Virus record (IMG/VR): IMGVR_UViG_3300045135_000802
Span: 1 to 63,811 of that record
Length of the DNA: 63,811 nt
Strand: one strand, 5' to 3'
Origin: a virus
In this document: piece by piece, positions 1-8,129 of the stretch
How the letters are laid out: each line of letters opens with the position of its first letter
Position numbering within the stretch: the stretch's first letter is position 1
The notes under the pieces: generated by a model
Seen by the model: the letters and a program-made list of their open reading frames with translations, nothing else
What the model was told of the DNA's origin: nothing
Database searches by the model: none
Position numbers and translations under genes: made by a program

Positions 1-74
1 TAAGCGATGAAGTATCTTTTGATGATGACGACGATAATCTGTCGTTCTTTGAGTCACTAGCAGAAGAAAATTGA
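1..74 (+). CDS. C-terminal end of a rightward gene (partial)
   Basis: Only the last 23 codons of a rightward reading frame lie inside the window, ending at TGA 72-74. The visible tail is strongly acidic, with five consecutive Asp residues followed by LSFFESLAEEN. It is followed within 25 bases by a good intrinsic terminator, which supports it being a real gene end. It converges on the leftward tape measure gene. No family can be assigned from so short a piece. Confidence 0.55.
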   Translation, partial: SDEVSFDDDDDNLSFFESLAEEN

Positions 75-96
75 TGCCACCTTCTAGCTAAGTTTT

Positions 97-123
97 GGGG
101 AGCCTTGCGCTCCCCTTTTTTTT
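97..123 (+). terminator. Rho-independent terminator
   Basis: A perfect 7-bp stem, GGGGAGC (97-103) with GCTCCCC (109-115), encloses a 5-nt loop and is followed by eight T residues. The U-tract is only on the rightward transcript, so it ends the gene that finishes at 74. Read leftward, the hairpin is preceded by A residues and not followed by U, so it is a poor terminator for the convergent tape measure gene. Confidence 0.85.
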
Positions 124-2170
124 ATCTGAATCTGCCGCCATACTTGGCCATCGCTTCACTCGCCGAAGATTGTATCCTAGAAGCAGAGATAGGAACGATA
201 GTCTGAGAACTATTGTTAACTGTTGTAGAGCTATTAACATTAGTTGGAGAGCTGTTAATGTAATTCTTAGCTCCCTCAATCTTATTATTAATGTAGTTAG
301 AAGCATTAGATACGAGTCCGCCAGTAACACCGCCTGAAGTTGTAGGCTGAGGCGAAACGTCGATAGCAGCTGGACCAGATAGAGCAGCCTGTAGTTGAGT
401 GATGCGTTGAACTGCTACGTTGTATTCAATGTCGCTAGAAGCAAGACCTTTAATCTTAATCTCTCTACCTTTATCATCATAAGTAACACCGCCAGCGATA
501 GCAAGTTCAATCTTAGGAGCATTAACCTGTAACGCTTCGCCAATCTTTCTCATCTTATCGTGAATCATATTAGAATCAACTGAAGCAAAGTTACCAACGC
601 TCTTAATAAAGTTTCCTAAGAAGTCTCCAACTTTACCGATAGCATCGTACTTAGAAGCATCCATTGTTTCAAATGGCTTCAGCATATCAATGATCTTGTG
701 AACGATAGTCTTTTCGGGTTTAGCATCATCACCGCCAAACATCCAGTTCCAAGCACTCTTAACTGTATCTCCAATAGCACTAGCGATACCAGCGATACCA
801 TTAGAGCCTAAGAAAAGCATCATGGCTGGACCAAGAGCTGCGATAGCAGGAACAAGTTTAAGAACGTTTGAGGCATCTACGTCATTAAATGCGTTAAGAC
901 CTGTAGCAAGGTTAACAAGCATCTTCTTCATATTAGAACCATCAACGCCAAATACGCCCAAGAGCTCAGTTACCGAAGCAAACGCACCAATGAAACCAGC
1001 GATACCTAAACCGATAGCAGTCATACCTGTTATTGCCGCACCCTTCGCTCCAGGAACAAATCCGAATAGAGCGCCAACGCCAAGCAATGAACCAAAGGCA
1101 ATCATACTCTCGCCACTGAAAGCATTCAAACCTTCAGCAAGATTAGTGAGTAGTGACTTAACGTTTGATCCGTCTCCAATCGAGAATGCGCCACCTAACG
1201 TTAGAGCTGATAGGAAACCGCCAATACCTAAACCGATAGCACCCATACCAAGTACGGCACGACCTTTAGTGCGCATACCTGTAACAGCGCCAAATAGCAT
1301 ACCGCCAGCTAGCAATCCACCAAGAGCGTATAGACCTCTATCGTCAAATGCTTTAAGACCTTCGGCTAAGTTTACCATCTGGTTCTTAATGAACGTTCCG
1401 TCAGCATTAAAGAAAGAAGCTGTAGCATCGCCTATAGCTAGACCGCCAAAGAAGCCACCTAAGCCAAGACCAACAGCTGCCATACCTAAACCGCCACCGA
1501 TCGCTTTACCGATACCGCCAACAGCCCCGAAGAGCATTCCTGTACCTAATAGAGCGCCCATAGCGATAAGACCTTGATTATCGAAGGCAGATAGACCTTC
1601 AGCAAGGTTAACAAGCATAGACTTAAGGTTTGACCCATTACCGAACTTGGACATGATAGCTTCAGCGCCAGCCATACCCATAAAGAAACCGCCCAAGCCG
1701 ATACCGACCGCAGCGATGCCTCCTAGGATACCGCCAAGACCGCCTAAGCTAAATTTGCTCTTAGACTTTTCAGATTTAGTAACGACTGGTTCAGGAGCAG
1801 CACCCTCTTCACGGTTCTTTTCACGACGATCTTCTTCTTTTTTAATCGCATCGCCTTTAAGAACGCTAAGGGTTTCTGAGTTGATTGTGTAGATATCGCT
1901 TAGAACGCCTTTGATGTCGATAAGAGTTCCGCTAAGATCAGCAGACTTATCCTCTTTCTTCTCAATGTTGGCTTCTTCTTTTTCTACTTTAGAGAAGAGC
2001 GTAGCAAAGTCTAGGATAGATGAATGTATCCCTTTAAGTTCTGCTTGAACCCCAGTAAGATTTACCTCTAGATTATTGTTAATAGTCTCATTGCCGCTCT
2101 GTACGACCGACATGAGCGCTTCAACACTTCTAGCACTTGTAACGACTGGGGGTAACTTTTTCTTTGCCAT
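122..2170 (-). CDS. Putative tail tape measure protein
   Basis: This 682-residue protein probably fills the tail tube lumen and sets tail length. Residues 1-135 are charged and helix-prone. Residues about 150-460 form four imperfect repeats of roughly 75 residues, each a hydrophobic Gly-rich segment (GLGLGGFF type) followed by a conserved NLAEGLxAF motif and an LLGxGxLFG motif. The C-terminal 200 residues are polar and Ser/Asn-rich. Hydrophobic repeats are usual in tape measure proteins. Context is the main support: it lies directly downstream of a gp26/gp51-like chaperone pair, as lambda H follows G/GT. Its ATG overlaps the stop of the gp51-like gene (TAATG), so translation is probably coupled. 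It would be the functional counterpart of T4 gp29 (590 residues), but I see no clear sequence match to gp29. Confidence 0.65.
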   Translation of the reverse strand: MAKKKLPPVVTSARSVEALMSVVQSGNETINNNLEVNLTGVQAELKGIHSSILDFATLFSKVEKEEANIEKKEDKSADLSGTLIDIKGVLSDIYTINSETLSVLKGDAIKKEEDRREKNREEGAAPEPVVTKSEKSKSKFSLGGLGGILGGIAAVGIGLGGFFMGMAGAEAIMSKFGNGSNLKSMLVNLAEGLSAFDNQGLIAMGALLGTGMLFGAVGGIGKAIGGGLGMAAVGLGLGGFFGGLAIGDATASFFNADGTFIKNQMVNLAEGLKAFDDRGLYALGGLLAGGMLFGAVTGMRTKGRAVLGMGAIGLGIGGFLSALTLGGAFSIGDGSNVKSLLTNLAEGLNAFSGESMIAFGSLLGVGALFGFVPGAKGAAITGMTAIGLGIAGFIGAFASVTELLGVFGVDGSNMKKMLVNLATGLNAFNDVDASNVLKLVPAIAALGPAMMLFLGSNGIAGIASAIGDTVKSAWNWMFGGDDAKPEKTIVHKIIDMLKPFETMDASKYDAIGKVGDFLGNFIKSVGNFASVDSNMIHDKMRKIGEALQVNAPKIELAIAGGVTYDDKGREIKIKGLASSDIEYNVAVQRITQLQAALSGPAAIDVSPQPTTSGGVTGGLVSNASNYINNKIEGAKNYINSSPTNVNSSTTVNNSSQTIVPISASRIQSSASEAMAKYGGRFR

Positions 2171-2340
2171 TAGCCTTTCTGCTTCATTCGTTCTTCTTGT
2201 TCTTCTAAATGATTCTTAAGCAACATCACATATATGTCTCGCTCGAATGGAATCATATTTTCCAGCTCGCTTAAACTATATTTATGATGCTGCATCATAG
2301 CAAAGTTTAGTTGATACATATTACCTAACGTATCATGCAT
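2170..2340 (-). CDS. gp51-like baseplate hub/tail assembly protein (56 aa)
   Basis: This 56-residue frame starts with an ATG that overlaps the stop of the gp26-like gene (TGATG) and ends in a TAATG overlap with the tape measure gene. The sequence contains SLSELENMIPFERDIYV followed by a charged helical tail, a pattern I associate with small gp51-type hub assembly proteins of T4-like phages. It lies in the -1 frame relative to the upstream gene with no stop between it and a T7 slippery run, so it may also be made as a C-terminal extension of the gp26-like protein (see 2352-2358). Being tightly sandwiched by coupling overlaps argues that it is translated. The gp51 assignment rests on motif and position rather than on an alignment. 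Confidence 0.65.
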   Translation of the reverse strand: MHDTLGNMYQLNFAMMQHHKYSLSELENMIPFERDIYVMLLKNHLEEQEERMKQKG

Positions 2341-3050
2341 CAAACTAAGGTAAAAAAACTTTGTAGCCCTTCAATAGTTACTGAGTCTTTTTCTTTACAC
2401 TTCTTACATGTCCAATCAATAGTGTACGATAGTTTAGGAATAGCTGATAGGAACTCGCCCATTCTACTAAACTGAGACTGGTCAAGCCCTTCAATCCATT
2501 CGATCATTTCTTCATCTGTAAAGTCGCTGTATACACTTTCAGAATCAAATACGTAATCAATACAAGCCGCAACCATCTTCATCATGGCTGTAGAGTCCTG
2601 TAGATTCAGTCCTCTTACGTCACTGATTGTAGGGTACTTCATAACTACGCCTATCTCATCAGTAATCATAATCTTCTTATCAACGTCTCCACCAACAACG
2701 GTAACGGCATCAATTGGAATCGATACATCAGTCTTATGATCACAAGGATTATTATCGTCTGTGTGACCAACCTTAACTTCAATAACTTCGCCTATTGACT
2801 TAGCACGTAGCTGAAGGAATAGGTGTTCAATATCGAATGTCGCCAGTTTAGATACATCAACCTTTTCGGTGAGTATACAGCTGTTCAATAGATTTACGAT
2901 AGACGATTCAATTTCAGTTTCGTCTTTACCTTCCATCGCCATAAGGAGAATCTTTTCTTCCTTAACCAAGAATGGGCGGTAACTAATAAGTTGACCCGTT
3001 GACGGGATCTTTGTTGTATACTCAGGTGTTGATATAGATGGTAAAGCCAT
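2340..3050 (-). CDS. 26: gp26-like baseplate hub / tail assembly chaperone
   Basis: The 236-residue product matches the T4 gp26-type base plate protein family. It has the family's opening pattern, MALPSIST..Y....PSTGQ followed by YRPFLVKEEKILLMAMEG, and ends in a Cys-x-x-Cys segment (WTCKKCKEK) that could bind a metal. T4 gp26 is 208 residues long and is needed for hub assembly. I chose ATG 3050 because GGAG lies 6 nt upstream of it; the upstream in-frame TTG at 3062 would precede its own ribosome site. The gene ends with a TGATG overlap to the gp51-like ORF and has a T7 slippery run four codons before its stop. Together with the tape measure gene, the arrangement suggests a chaperone like lambda G/GT; that functional analogy is inference. 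Confidence 0.85.
   Translation of the reverse strand: MALPSISTPEYTTKIPSTGQLISYRPFLVKEEKILLMAMEGKDETEIESSIVNLLNSCILTEKVDVSKLATFDIEHLFLQLRAKSIGEVIEVKVGHTDDNNPCDHKTDVSIPIDAVTVVGGDVDKKIMITDEIGVVMKYPTISDVRGLNLQDSTAMMKMVAACIDYVFDSESVYSDFTDEEMIEWIEGLDQSQFSRMGEFLSAIPKLSYTIDWTCKKCKEKDSVTIEGLQSFFTLV
2352..2358 (-). promoter_or_regulatory. Candidate -1 programmed frameshift slippery site T_TTT_TTT
   Basis: On the minus strand the gp26-like frame reads AGT TTT TTT ACC, giving a heptamer of the form X_XXY_YYZ. Slipping back by one base continues as TAC CTT AGT TTG ATG, directly in frame with the gp51-like ORF and without a stop. An internal Shine-Dalgarno-like AGGG lies at 2370-2367, 8 nt upstream, similar in type and spacing to the stimulator of E. 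coli dnaX. Downstream, 2348-2339 can pair imperfectly (one bulge) with 2315-2307. The predicted fusion would be about 293 residues. Confidence 0.55.
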
Positions 3051-3065
3051 AATAATCTCCAATCA

Positions 3066-3932
3066 TTACAATCCAATGTAAGAAAATACCTTTTTCTTAA
3101 GAGGGTTTAAATTAAACTGTGCGCCAGCTCCCGGAGCTGATGATATAGTTCCAAATCCAGGAATACGAACAGACCCAGCAATACCACCCTTTCCAATTTT
3201 GAAAGAGAAGGCTGAACCCAATCCTGGCTGATCTTGTCTATAGAATACGCTCTTGTAGTTTCTAAATGCGAACGATACACTCATTCTAGCAATACTATCG
3301 TCAGACCAGCTCATTGATACAGGCGACATGATGATAGGATATGCTTCTTGTAGTGTATATATTGATTGTAGAGAACCATCAGAACCGTATTGTCTAATAA
3401 TTACACTTCCGGTATAGTCGTCAAAGTATCTTGGATTATATTGACTCTGACTATATCCGTAGAAATCTTGTTGTGTGCTACCTGCCTCAAACGCACCCGT
3501 CTGAATCATAGAGTTTTGCCACTCTTCAAAGTATTGCTTCTCACGCATATCTTCTGATAGAATAAACGTCATAGCAGATTCAGAATACATCTGACCATAA
3601 GGGATCTTATTGATTGGACCATAGTTACTAAAGCGATGTTCCATAGTCATTAAACTACGACCAGGAAGTTCAGCTGAGTCAGTACGGCACATCAGTTCCC
3701 TAGCATCAAACGAAGTCAGAGTAGCTGGCGGAACGATCTGTACTTCAAAGTGAGCTGTCTTAGCAACGCCACTCTTGTTAATAGAAGCTACAATGTTCTG
3801 CGGGTTAAACCCATTACGTTCAGCAGATGGAGAGTTTTGTCTCAATCCTAACGCTTCGTTTATTTTGCCTGTGATGATCTCGCTAGCAGCATCCCTAGCC
3901 ATCCCCACCAATTGATCTTTAATTGACGCCAT
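3066..3932 (-). CDS. 54: gp54-like baseplate tail tube initiator
   Basis: The 288-residue protein resembles T4 gp54 (320 residues), the protein at the baseplate/tube boundary on which gp19 tube subunits polymerise. The core from about residue 55 onward has the tube-protein features HFEVQIVPP, the LMCRTDSAELPGR loop and a late MSPVSMSWSDDSIARMSVSFAFR strand pair typical of the gp19/gp48/gp54 fold. The last 50 residues are Gly/Ser/Ala-rich. The ATG at 3932 forms a TAATG overlap with the upstream gene and has AAGGG about 10 nt before it, so this start is preferred over one 9 codons upstream. It lies on the opposite strand from gp48, its usual partner. Confidence 0.75.
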   Translation of the reverse strand: MASIKDQLVGMARDAASEIITGKINEALGLRQNSPSAERNGFNPQNIVASINKSGVAKTAHFEVQIVPPATLTSFDARELMCRTDSAELPGRSLMTMEHRFSNYGPINKIPYGQMYSESAMTFILSEDMREKQYFEEWQNSMIQTGAFEAGSTQQDFYGYSQSQYNPRYFDDYTGSVIIRQYGSDGSLQSIYTLQEAYPIIMSPVSMSWSDDSIARMSVSFAFRNYKSVFYRQDQPGLGSAFSFKIGKGGIAGSVRIPGFGTISSAPGAGAQFNLNPLKKKVFSYIGL

Positions 3933-4522
3933 TAGATTTTTGCCCTTGAATCTGCCCAAACTTGATCAGCGCTTGCTTTAGCAAATCGTTGTGTTGGTAG
4001 CATTAGAGCGATATCCCATTCAGTTGGATGAATCATAATATACTGAGACTGAACGTGACTCGCTAGATAATGTTTAAATGTTGGCTTAAAGTACTTGTAA
4101 CGACTCGCATGTTTTAGTACACTATATGTAAAAGCAATACGAGTTGAATCATCATACCTTCTATTCGTTTTAATACTGTATAGAGCATCCATAAGTTTAG
4201 CTCTAAGTTTGATAGGCAGATAGTGAAGGTTCAAGCCATAGAACCCACCAGGAGCGTTATCAACTACAAAGATCAACGGGAACTTATCGTAATATGGTAG
4301 AGTCTGTTTCCCTTTAGGATCATATCTAAAGTGATACATCTTTCCAATTTCAATGCTTGATACGAGCTTCGTTGAGTCGGCTAGCATCTTGTTTGGAGTT
4401 ACTCTAGACTTGCCTACATCTTTAGATAGATCCCTGAACCACTTACGTGCGGCAGCATTCCTAGCAGGTAACTGCCCAGAACGGATGCCTTTTAATAGAA
4501 TTTCGTCGAATACTTGTGCCAT
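3932..4522 (-). CDS. Conserved phage protein of unknown function
   Basis: The 196-residue product is basic and soluble, with no signal peptide or membrane segment. It contains a distinctive central block, GKMYHFRYDPKGKQTLPYYD, then PLIFVVDNAPGGFYGLNLHYLP. I recognise a GLNLHYLP-type block as recurrent in T4-like phages but cannot attach a function. It sits between the gp4 nuclease and the gp54 tube initiator, so a role in virion assembly is likely by context. The start is an ATG with AAGG 5 nt upstream; the stop overlaps the next start (TAATG). A TATAAATA element lies just upstream. Confidence 0.8.
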   Translation of the reverse strand: MAQVFDEILLKGIRSGQLPARNAAARKWFRDLSKDVGKSRVTPNKMLADSTKLVSSIEIGKMYHFRYDPKGKQTLPYYDKFPLIFVVDNAPGGFYGLNLHYLPIKLRAKLMDALYSIKTNRRYDDSTRIAFTYSVLKHASRYKYFKPTFKHYLASHVQSQYIMIHPTEWDIALMLPTQRFAKASADQVWADSRAKI

Positions 4523-4527
4523 ATACC

Positions 4528-4965
4528 TTATTTATACTTCTTTCCAAAAAGATGTTCTTCAGTAATGACCTGAAATTTCCAATTTCTATCAGCGCAGAAT
4601 TCTATAGCAGCTTCCCACTTTGCCTGATTGATTCCCCAAGTCTTTACTTCGTTTAAATACTTCTTAGTGATCCTGCTTTTCTTAGCAGGCGGTTTAGATT
4701 GAGACGCTGGTTTGACTTCAAAAACAACGATGTCGCCATTCGTTGTCTTTACAATAAAGTCGGGAAAGTATCTATGTCTCTTTCCATCTATTGGAGAACG
4801 ATAGGGTATAGCAAACTCTTCGCTTCCCCACCAGAGAATATCAGGGTTCTTGTCGAAATAAGACATACACTGTAATTCCCAAGAGCTCCTATAGGTTATC
4901 TTGGTTGGATCTCCCTTATATTTCTCAGGGAACTTTGGTTTATATTTACCTTGATGGAACTTCAT
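4528..4965 (-). CDS. 4: gp4-like head completion nuclease
   Basis: The 145-residue product matches the T4 gp4 head-completion family (150 residues in T4), which acts on filled heads before tail joining. It has a PD-(D/E)xK nuclease signature: Glu30 in YRSSWE, Asp69 in HRYFPDF and Glu83-x-Lys85 in VVFEVKP. The block ILWWGSEEFAIPYRSP is also typical of the family. The frame is open further upstream, but that extension runs through the divergent promoter region and into the gp48 gene, and homology starts at MKFHQGKYKP, so ATG 4965 is chosen. No strong ribosome site is visible before it. Confidence 0.85.
   Translation of the reverse strand: MKFHQGKYKPKFPEKYKGDPTKITYRSSWELQCMSYFDKNPDILWWGSEEFAIPYRSPIDGKRHRYFPDFIVKTTNGDIVVFEVKPASQSKPPAKKSRITKKYLNEVKTWGINQAKWEAAIEFCADRNWKFQVITEEHLFGKKYK
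4529..4536 (-). promoter_or_regulatory. Candidate T4-type late promoter (leftward)
   Basis: The minus strand carries an exact TATAAATA immediately before the ATG at 4522. It overlaps the last codons and stop of the gp4 gene, so the match could be an accident of coding. If used, transcription would begin at or next to the ATG, giving an almost leaderless message that loses part of its AAGG ribosome site. Confidence 0.3.
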
Positions 4966-4987
4966 AGAGATTAGGTGTTCTCGGGTG

Positions 4988-4995
4988 TATAAATA
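4988..4995 (+). promoter_or_regulatory. T4-type late promoter for the baseplate block
   Basis: An exact TATAAATA lies in the 61-base divergent gap between the gp4 nuclease and gp48, 31 nt before the gp48 ATG. In T4 this octamer is the whole late promoter, recognised by the gp55 sigma factor with gp33 and the gp45 clamp. It is non-coding here, oriented towards the baseplate genes, and leaves room for a leader with an AGGG ribosome site. Confidence 0.75.
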
Positions 4996-5008
4996 GTTGA
5001 AAATACAC

Positions 5009-5016
5009 ATTATATA
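5009..5016 (-). promoter_or_regulatory. Possible leftward -10 element
   Basis: The minus strand reads TATATAAT in the divergent gap, about 45 nt before the gp4 ATG. It could be a -10 element for the leftward tail block. No good -35 hexamer is visible, and it is not an exact late octamer. Confidence 0.25.
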
Positions 5017-5026
5017 GGGTATCCTA

Positions 5027-6184
5027 ATGGCATTTCTAGATAAGATCGCTTCGAGCGTCGTCAATAATATCGGGAAAGAGATAACAAGAAACAGCGGTAT
5101 TAACTTCCAAATTGGCGAAGGCGGTCTTTCTGTGTCTGGTGCGTTGAACAACGTCATTCAGAAGAAGATGAAATATCAGAATATCAACTCCCCAATTAAA
5201 GAACTGTATGAACCTAATGGCGGTAAGACGTATCAGCCAATCGTTTATCCTTCAGATCTAGATAACGATCACTACATTATGTTTCATATTATGAAGCGCA
5301 AGCGTCCGGGAATCAACTCTGCTCCGACTGATAGAGCTATTAGGACTCTTGTTCTACCTGTACCAATGAACCTTCAAACAGCTTACGGTGTAAACTATGA
5401 GAACCGTGGTATGGGTATCCTTGGCGGTATGGCTTCTGGTCAGCTTGGCGTAAACAACGTTGTTCAGGCAGGACAGTCTTTATATGATGCGGCTAAAGCA
5501 AAAGCAGCTGATCTAGCAGGGGTTGTAACAAACAACGTATCAGATAGCTGGATAACTCAAAACCCAGGAACCTCTAATATGCTCGGGTTGAGTAGTGGCG
5601 GTCTTACTGATGCTAACAAGCATGCGGGTAATCAAGCGCTCGCTGTTGGGGCTGGCGTTGGGGCTACGGCAATCGGTGCGGCAGTTGGTGGCGCTGTTGG
5701 TGGTATCCTAACAGCTGGCGCTCTTGGTATTCAGAACATCGGTGCTGGTATTATGTCTTCAGCTGGTAAGGCAATCAACCCACACATGGCTGTACTGTTC
5801 AAGGATGTCGGCTTCCGTAACTTCTCATTCGCTTATAAGTTGGTTGCTCGAAATCAAGAAGAGTCTGATTCTATTAAAGAGATGATCTCGCTTCTAAAAT
5901 ATCACATGCACCCTGCTCTTGAAGACGGCACATTAACGTTTGGTTACCCAGAAGAGTTTGAGATTGAGTTCTCTAGAACTATCTCTCCATATCTATTTAA
6001 GATTCATAAGTCTGTATTGACAGGAATTAGCGTAAACTACAACGGTGAGAATATGCCGTTGTTCTTTGAAGATACTCAAGCGCCCGTATCAATCGAACTT
6101 ACGATGAACTTCCAAGAAACGAAGATCCTTACAAAAGAAGATTTCAGGGAATCTGGTTCTGCTGGAAAAGAGGGTAACGCATAA
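5027..6184 (+). CDS. 48: gp48-like baseplate tail tube cap
   Basis: The 385-residue protein resembles T4 gp48 (364 residues), which caps the baseplate hub and joins it to the tube. The C-terminal half carries the recognisable block KDVGFRNFSFAYKLVARNQ, then a conserved ISLLKYHMHP and a strand-rich end. The N-terminal half has HYIMFHIMKRKRP and a strand reading LVLPVPMN. Between them, at about residues 125-245, is a Gly/Ala-rich hydrophobic stretch. The gene is the first of the rightward block, 31 nt after a late promoter, with AGGG as probable ribosome site. Its stop overlaps the gp53 start region (TAATG). Confidence 0.85.
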   Translation: MAFLDKIASSVVNNIGKEITRNSGINFQIGEGGLSVSGALNNVIQKKMKYQNINSPIKELYEPNGGKTYQPIVYPSDLDNDHYIMFHIMKRKRPGINSAPTDRAIRTLVLPVPMNLQTAYGVNYENRGMGILGGMASGQLGVNNVVQAGQSLYDAAKAKAADLAGVVTNNVSDSWITQNPGTSNMLGLSSGGLTDANKHAGNQALAVGAGVGATAIGAAVGGAVGGILTAGALGIQNIGAGIMSSAGKAINPHMAVLFKDVGFRNFSFAYKLVARNQEESDSIKEMISLLKYHMHPALEDGTLTFGYPEEFEIEFSRTISPYLFKIHKSVLTGISVNYNGENMPLFFEDTQAPVSIELTMNFQETKILTKEDFRESGSAGKEGNA

Positions 6185-6759
6185 TGTCTATCTATTTCTC
6201 ATACTTCCCTCTAGTAGCGCATGACCTTACAAACGAAGGTAAGAACGTTCTTTTAACGAATATCATGAGAAGGTTTAAAGTTAAATCTTCTGTTAAAGAT
6301 AACACCTCTGTATATTACGACTATGATATTCAAGCAGGAGATCGTCCAGATACAATCGCTGAGAAGTATTACGGAAGCTCATCGTTGGCTTGGATCGTTA
6401 TTCACTACAATGATATAATCGATCCGTTCTATGGTTGGCCACTATTTGATCCTGACTTCTCAGAATACATTCGAACAAAATACGGTTCTATCTCAGCATC
6501 TCAAAGTACGGTATATGAATACCGTCAGATTCTTCAGGAAAAACAAACGTTGGTTGACGGAACGATTATCCCTGAAAAATACCTTGTTGTCGATCAGACT
6601 ACATATAATGGATTGACTGAACTTGAAAGAGTGGCGGTTACTTACTGGGATTATGAGATCGAAGAAAACGAAAAGAAAAGAAAGATTAAAATCCTAGATA
6701 AGAAATATGTTCCTCAGTTGAGAGCTGAAGTAGAAAAAGTCCTTAGGAATAATGTATAA
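6184..6759 (+). CDS. 53: gp53-like baseplate wedge protein
   Basis: The 191-residue protein matches T4 gp53 (196 residues), which clamps neighbouring wedges together in the baseplate. The N-terminus has the family pattern MSIYFSYFPLV and a NIMRRFKV segment. The middle part, YDYDIQAGDRPDTIAEKYYG followed by LAWIVIHYNDIIDPFYGWPL, is a LysM-like fold with the gp53-specific wedge-binding region. The C-terminus is charged and helical. It overlaps both neighbours by TAATG, which fits one translationally coupled baseplate operon. Confidence 0.92.
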   Translation: MSIYFSYFPLVAHDLTNEGKNVLLTNIMRRFKVKSSVKDNTSVYYDYDIQAGDRPDTIAEKYYGSSSLAWIVIHYNDIIDPFYGWPLFDPDFSEYIRTKYGSISASQSTVYEYRQILQEKQTLVDGTIIPEKYLVVDQTTYNGLTELERVAVTYWDYEIEENEKKRKIKILDKKYVPQLRAEVEKVLRNNV

Positions 6760-8120
6760 TGGCTGGTAGCGGTATTGATCAGGGTTTCCGTAAACCAGGA
6801 GACGTAGAAATTGAGAGTGCTGTAATAGTAACTTCTTCTGGAGAGTTGCTTGACATTTCTCAGATCACTATGGAGCTGAACGTCTATCAGAGTATCTTTG
6901 ATCATTATATGTACTGCGATGCGCTGATTGAAGACTCTATGGGTATACTAGACTCATTGGGTGGCGGTTTTACGGGCGGTGAGCTTCTGTTCCTATCATT
7001 CAAGAACCGTGAAGAGACAAACGAATTTGAGTTCCGCAAGAATGTATTTCGTATTTATGATGTAACTGATCGAAACCGTGTACAAGAATCACGAGAGATT
7101 TACAACTTTGCTTGTATTAGTGCTGAGGCATATCAAGCAGCACCTGTTAAAGTTAAGAAAGCTCTTGGTGGTACTAGCGGTTCTCCTGTAAGCGATATGG
7201 TTAAGTCTATATTCAACGAGTATATCTTTAATGGAGATATGAAGTCTATTCATAGCGGTATATCTTCAGCTCTTAAAACGTCACTGAATAAAAAGAATGA
7301 GTTTGATCCAACTGACGGTAATCAGAAGTTCGTTATCCCTCACCTAGATGTAAATGATACAATCGACTTCCTATGCGATGAGGCTGACTCAGAAGATCAT
7401 ATTCCATATTATCTGTTCTTTGAAAACTCAGAAGGGTTTAAGTTTAAGAATCTATCAACCCTAGTTAAGCAAGAGCCTATCGGCGAATGGTTCTATCTGT
7501 TTAACAACATATCTAAAGAAGGTTTGGCAGGAACGACTCAAGACGACCCTTATAAGATTATGGCATACCGTGTAGTTGAAACATCTGATATGCTATCAAA
7601 GCTCTATAAAGGTATGCTGAAGTCTAGAACTCTTAATCTAGATATGATGAAAAAGAAAGTTACTGAAAAGAAATACACTTATGATAAGTTCTATGGTAAG
7701 TTTGAAAAGCTCGGTGAAGGTAAACTTGCCGGAACGCTTACAGAAGAAACCGATCCAGTAATTAATCTAATTACATCTAGAACTGGACATGATACGGATA
7801 AGTTGTTCTCAGAAGAGAAACATTTACCTAAGAAAATAAATGAAACACTAGGTGTCAAAGAAGCTTACTCTAAGTCTATCTTCAATACTATAGTAGAAGT
7901 TACACTACACGGTAACTCAGAGTTCAAAGCAGGCGATACAATCAATTTAAAATTCCCGATTTCAACTGATACTGACAAAGATAAGCTTGGAGACGGGACT
8001 GATAAATACCTCACAGGCAAATACTTAATCACCAAAGTCCGCCATAAAATTACAGGTGCTACAACAGGCGATACGTTCGTATCTGTTTTAGAATGCTGTA
8101 AAGACGGCAAGTCATTGTAG
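6759..8120 (+). CDS. 27: gp27-like baseplate hub protein
   Basis: The 453-residue protein is a gp27-type hub subunit (391 residues in T4), which forms the trimeric ring between the tail tube and the gp5 spike. The first 100 residues hold the hub tube-like domain, with IESAVIVTSSGELLDIS and VYQSIFDHYMYCDALIEDS. A second part has VNDTIDFLCDEADSED. The last 100 residues (VEVTLHGNSEFKAGDTINL through a GKYLITKVRHKI strand) form the closing beta domain seen in gp27/gpD proteins. It starts in the gp53 stop (TAATG) and is followed by the small ORF and gp5, the expected partner order. Confidence 0.85.
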   Translation: MAGSGIDQGFRKPGDVEIESAVIVTSSGELLDISQITMELNVYQSIFDHYMYCDALIEDSMGILDSLGGGFTGGELLFLSFKNREETNEFEFRKNVFRIYDVTDRNRVQESREIYNFACISAEAYQAAPVKVKKALGGTSGSPVSDMVKSIFNEYIFNGDMKSIHSGISSALKTSLNKKNEFDPTDGNQKFVIPHLDVNDTIDFLCDEADSEDHIPYYLFFENSEGFKFKNLSTLVKQEPIGEWFYLFNNISKEGLAGTTQDDPYKIMAYRVVETSDMLSKLYKGMLKSRTLNLDMMKKKVTEKKYTYDKFYGKFEKLGEGKLAGTLTEETDPVINLITSRTGHDTDKLFSEEKHLPKKINETLGVKEAYSKSIFNTIVEVTLHGNSEFKAGDTINLKFPISTDTDKDKLGDGTDKYLTGKYLITKVRHKITGATTGDTFVSVLECCKDGKSL

Positions 8121-8129
8121 GAGATATAA

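Noticed and set aside
822-1577. Long rightward open frame opposite the tape measure gene
   Set aside because: It is Pro/Ala/Ile-rich in the way expected from antisense of Gly-rich codons, has no ribosome site and follows the repeat pattern of the leftward gene.
4966-5157. N-terminal extension of the gp4 nuclease frame
   Set aside because: It would cover the divergent promoter region and the start of gp48; homology begins at the internal Met at 4965.
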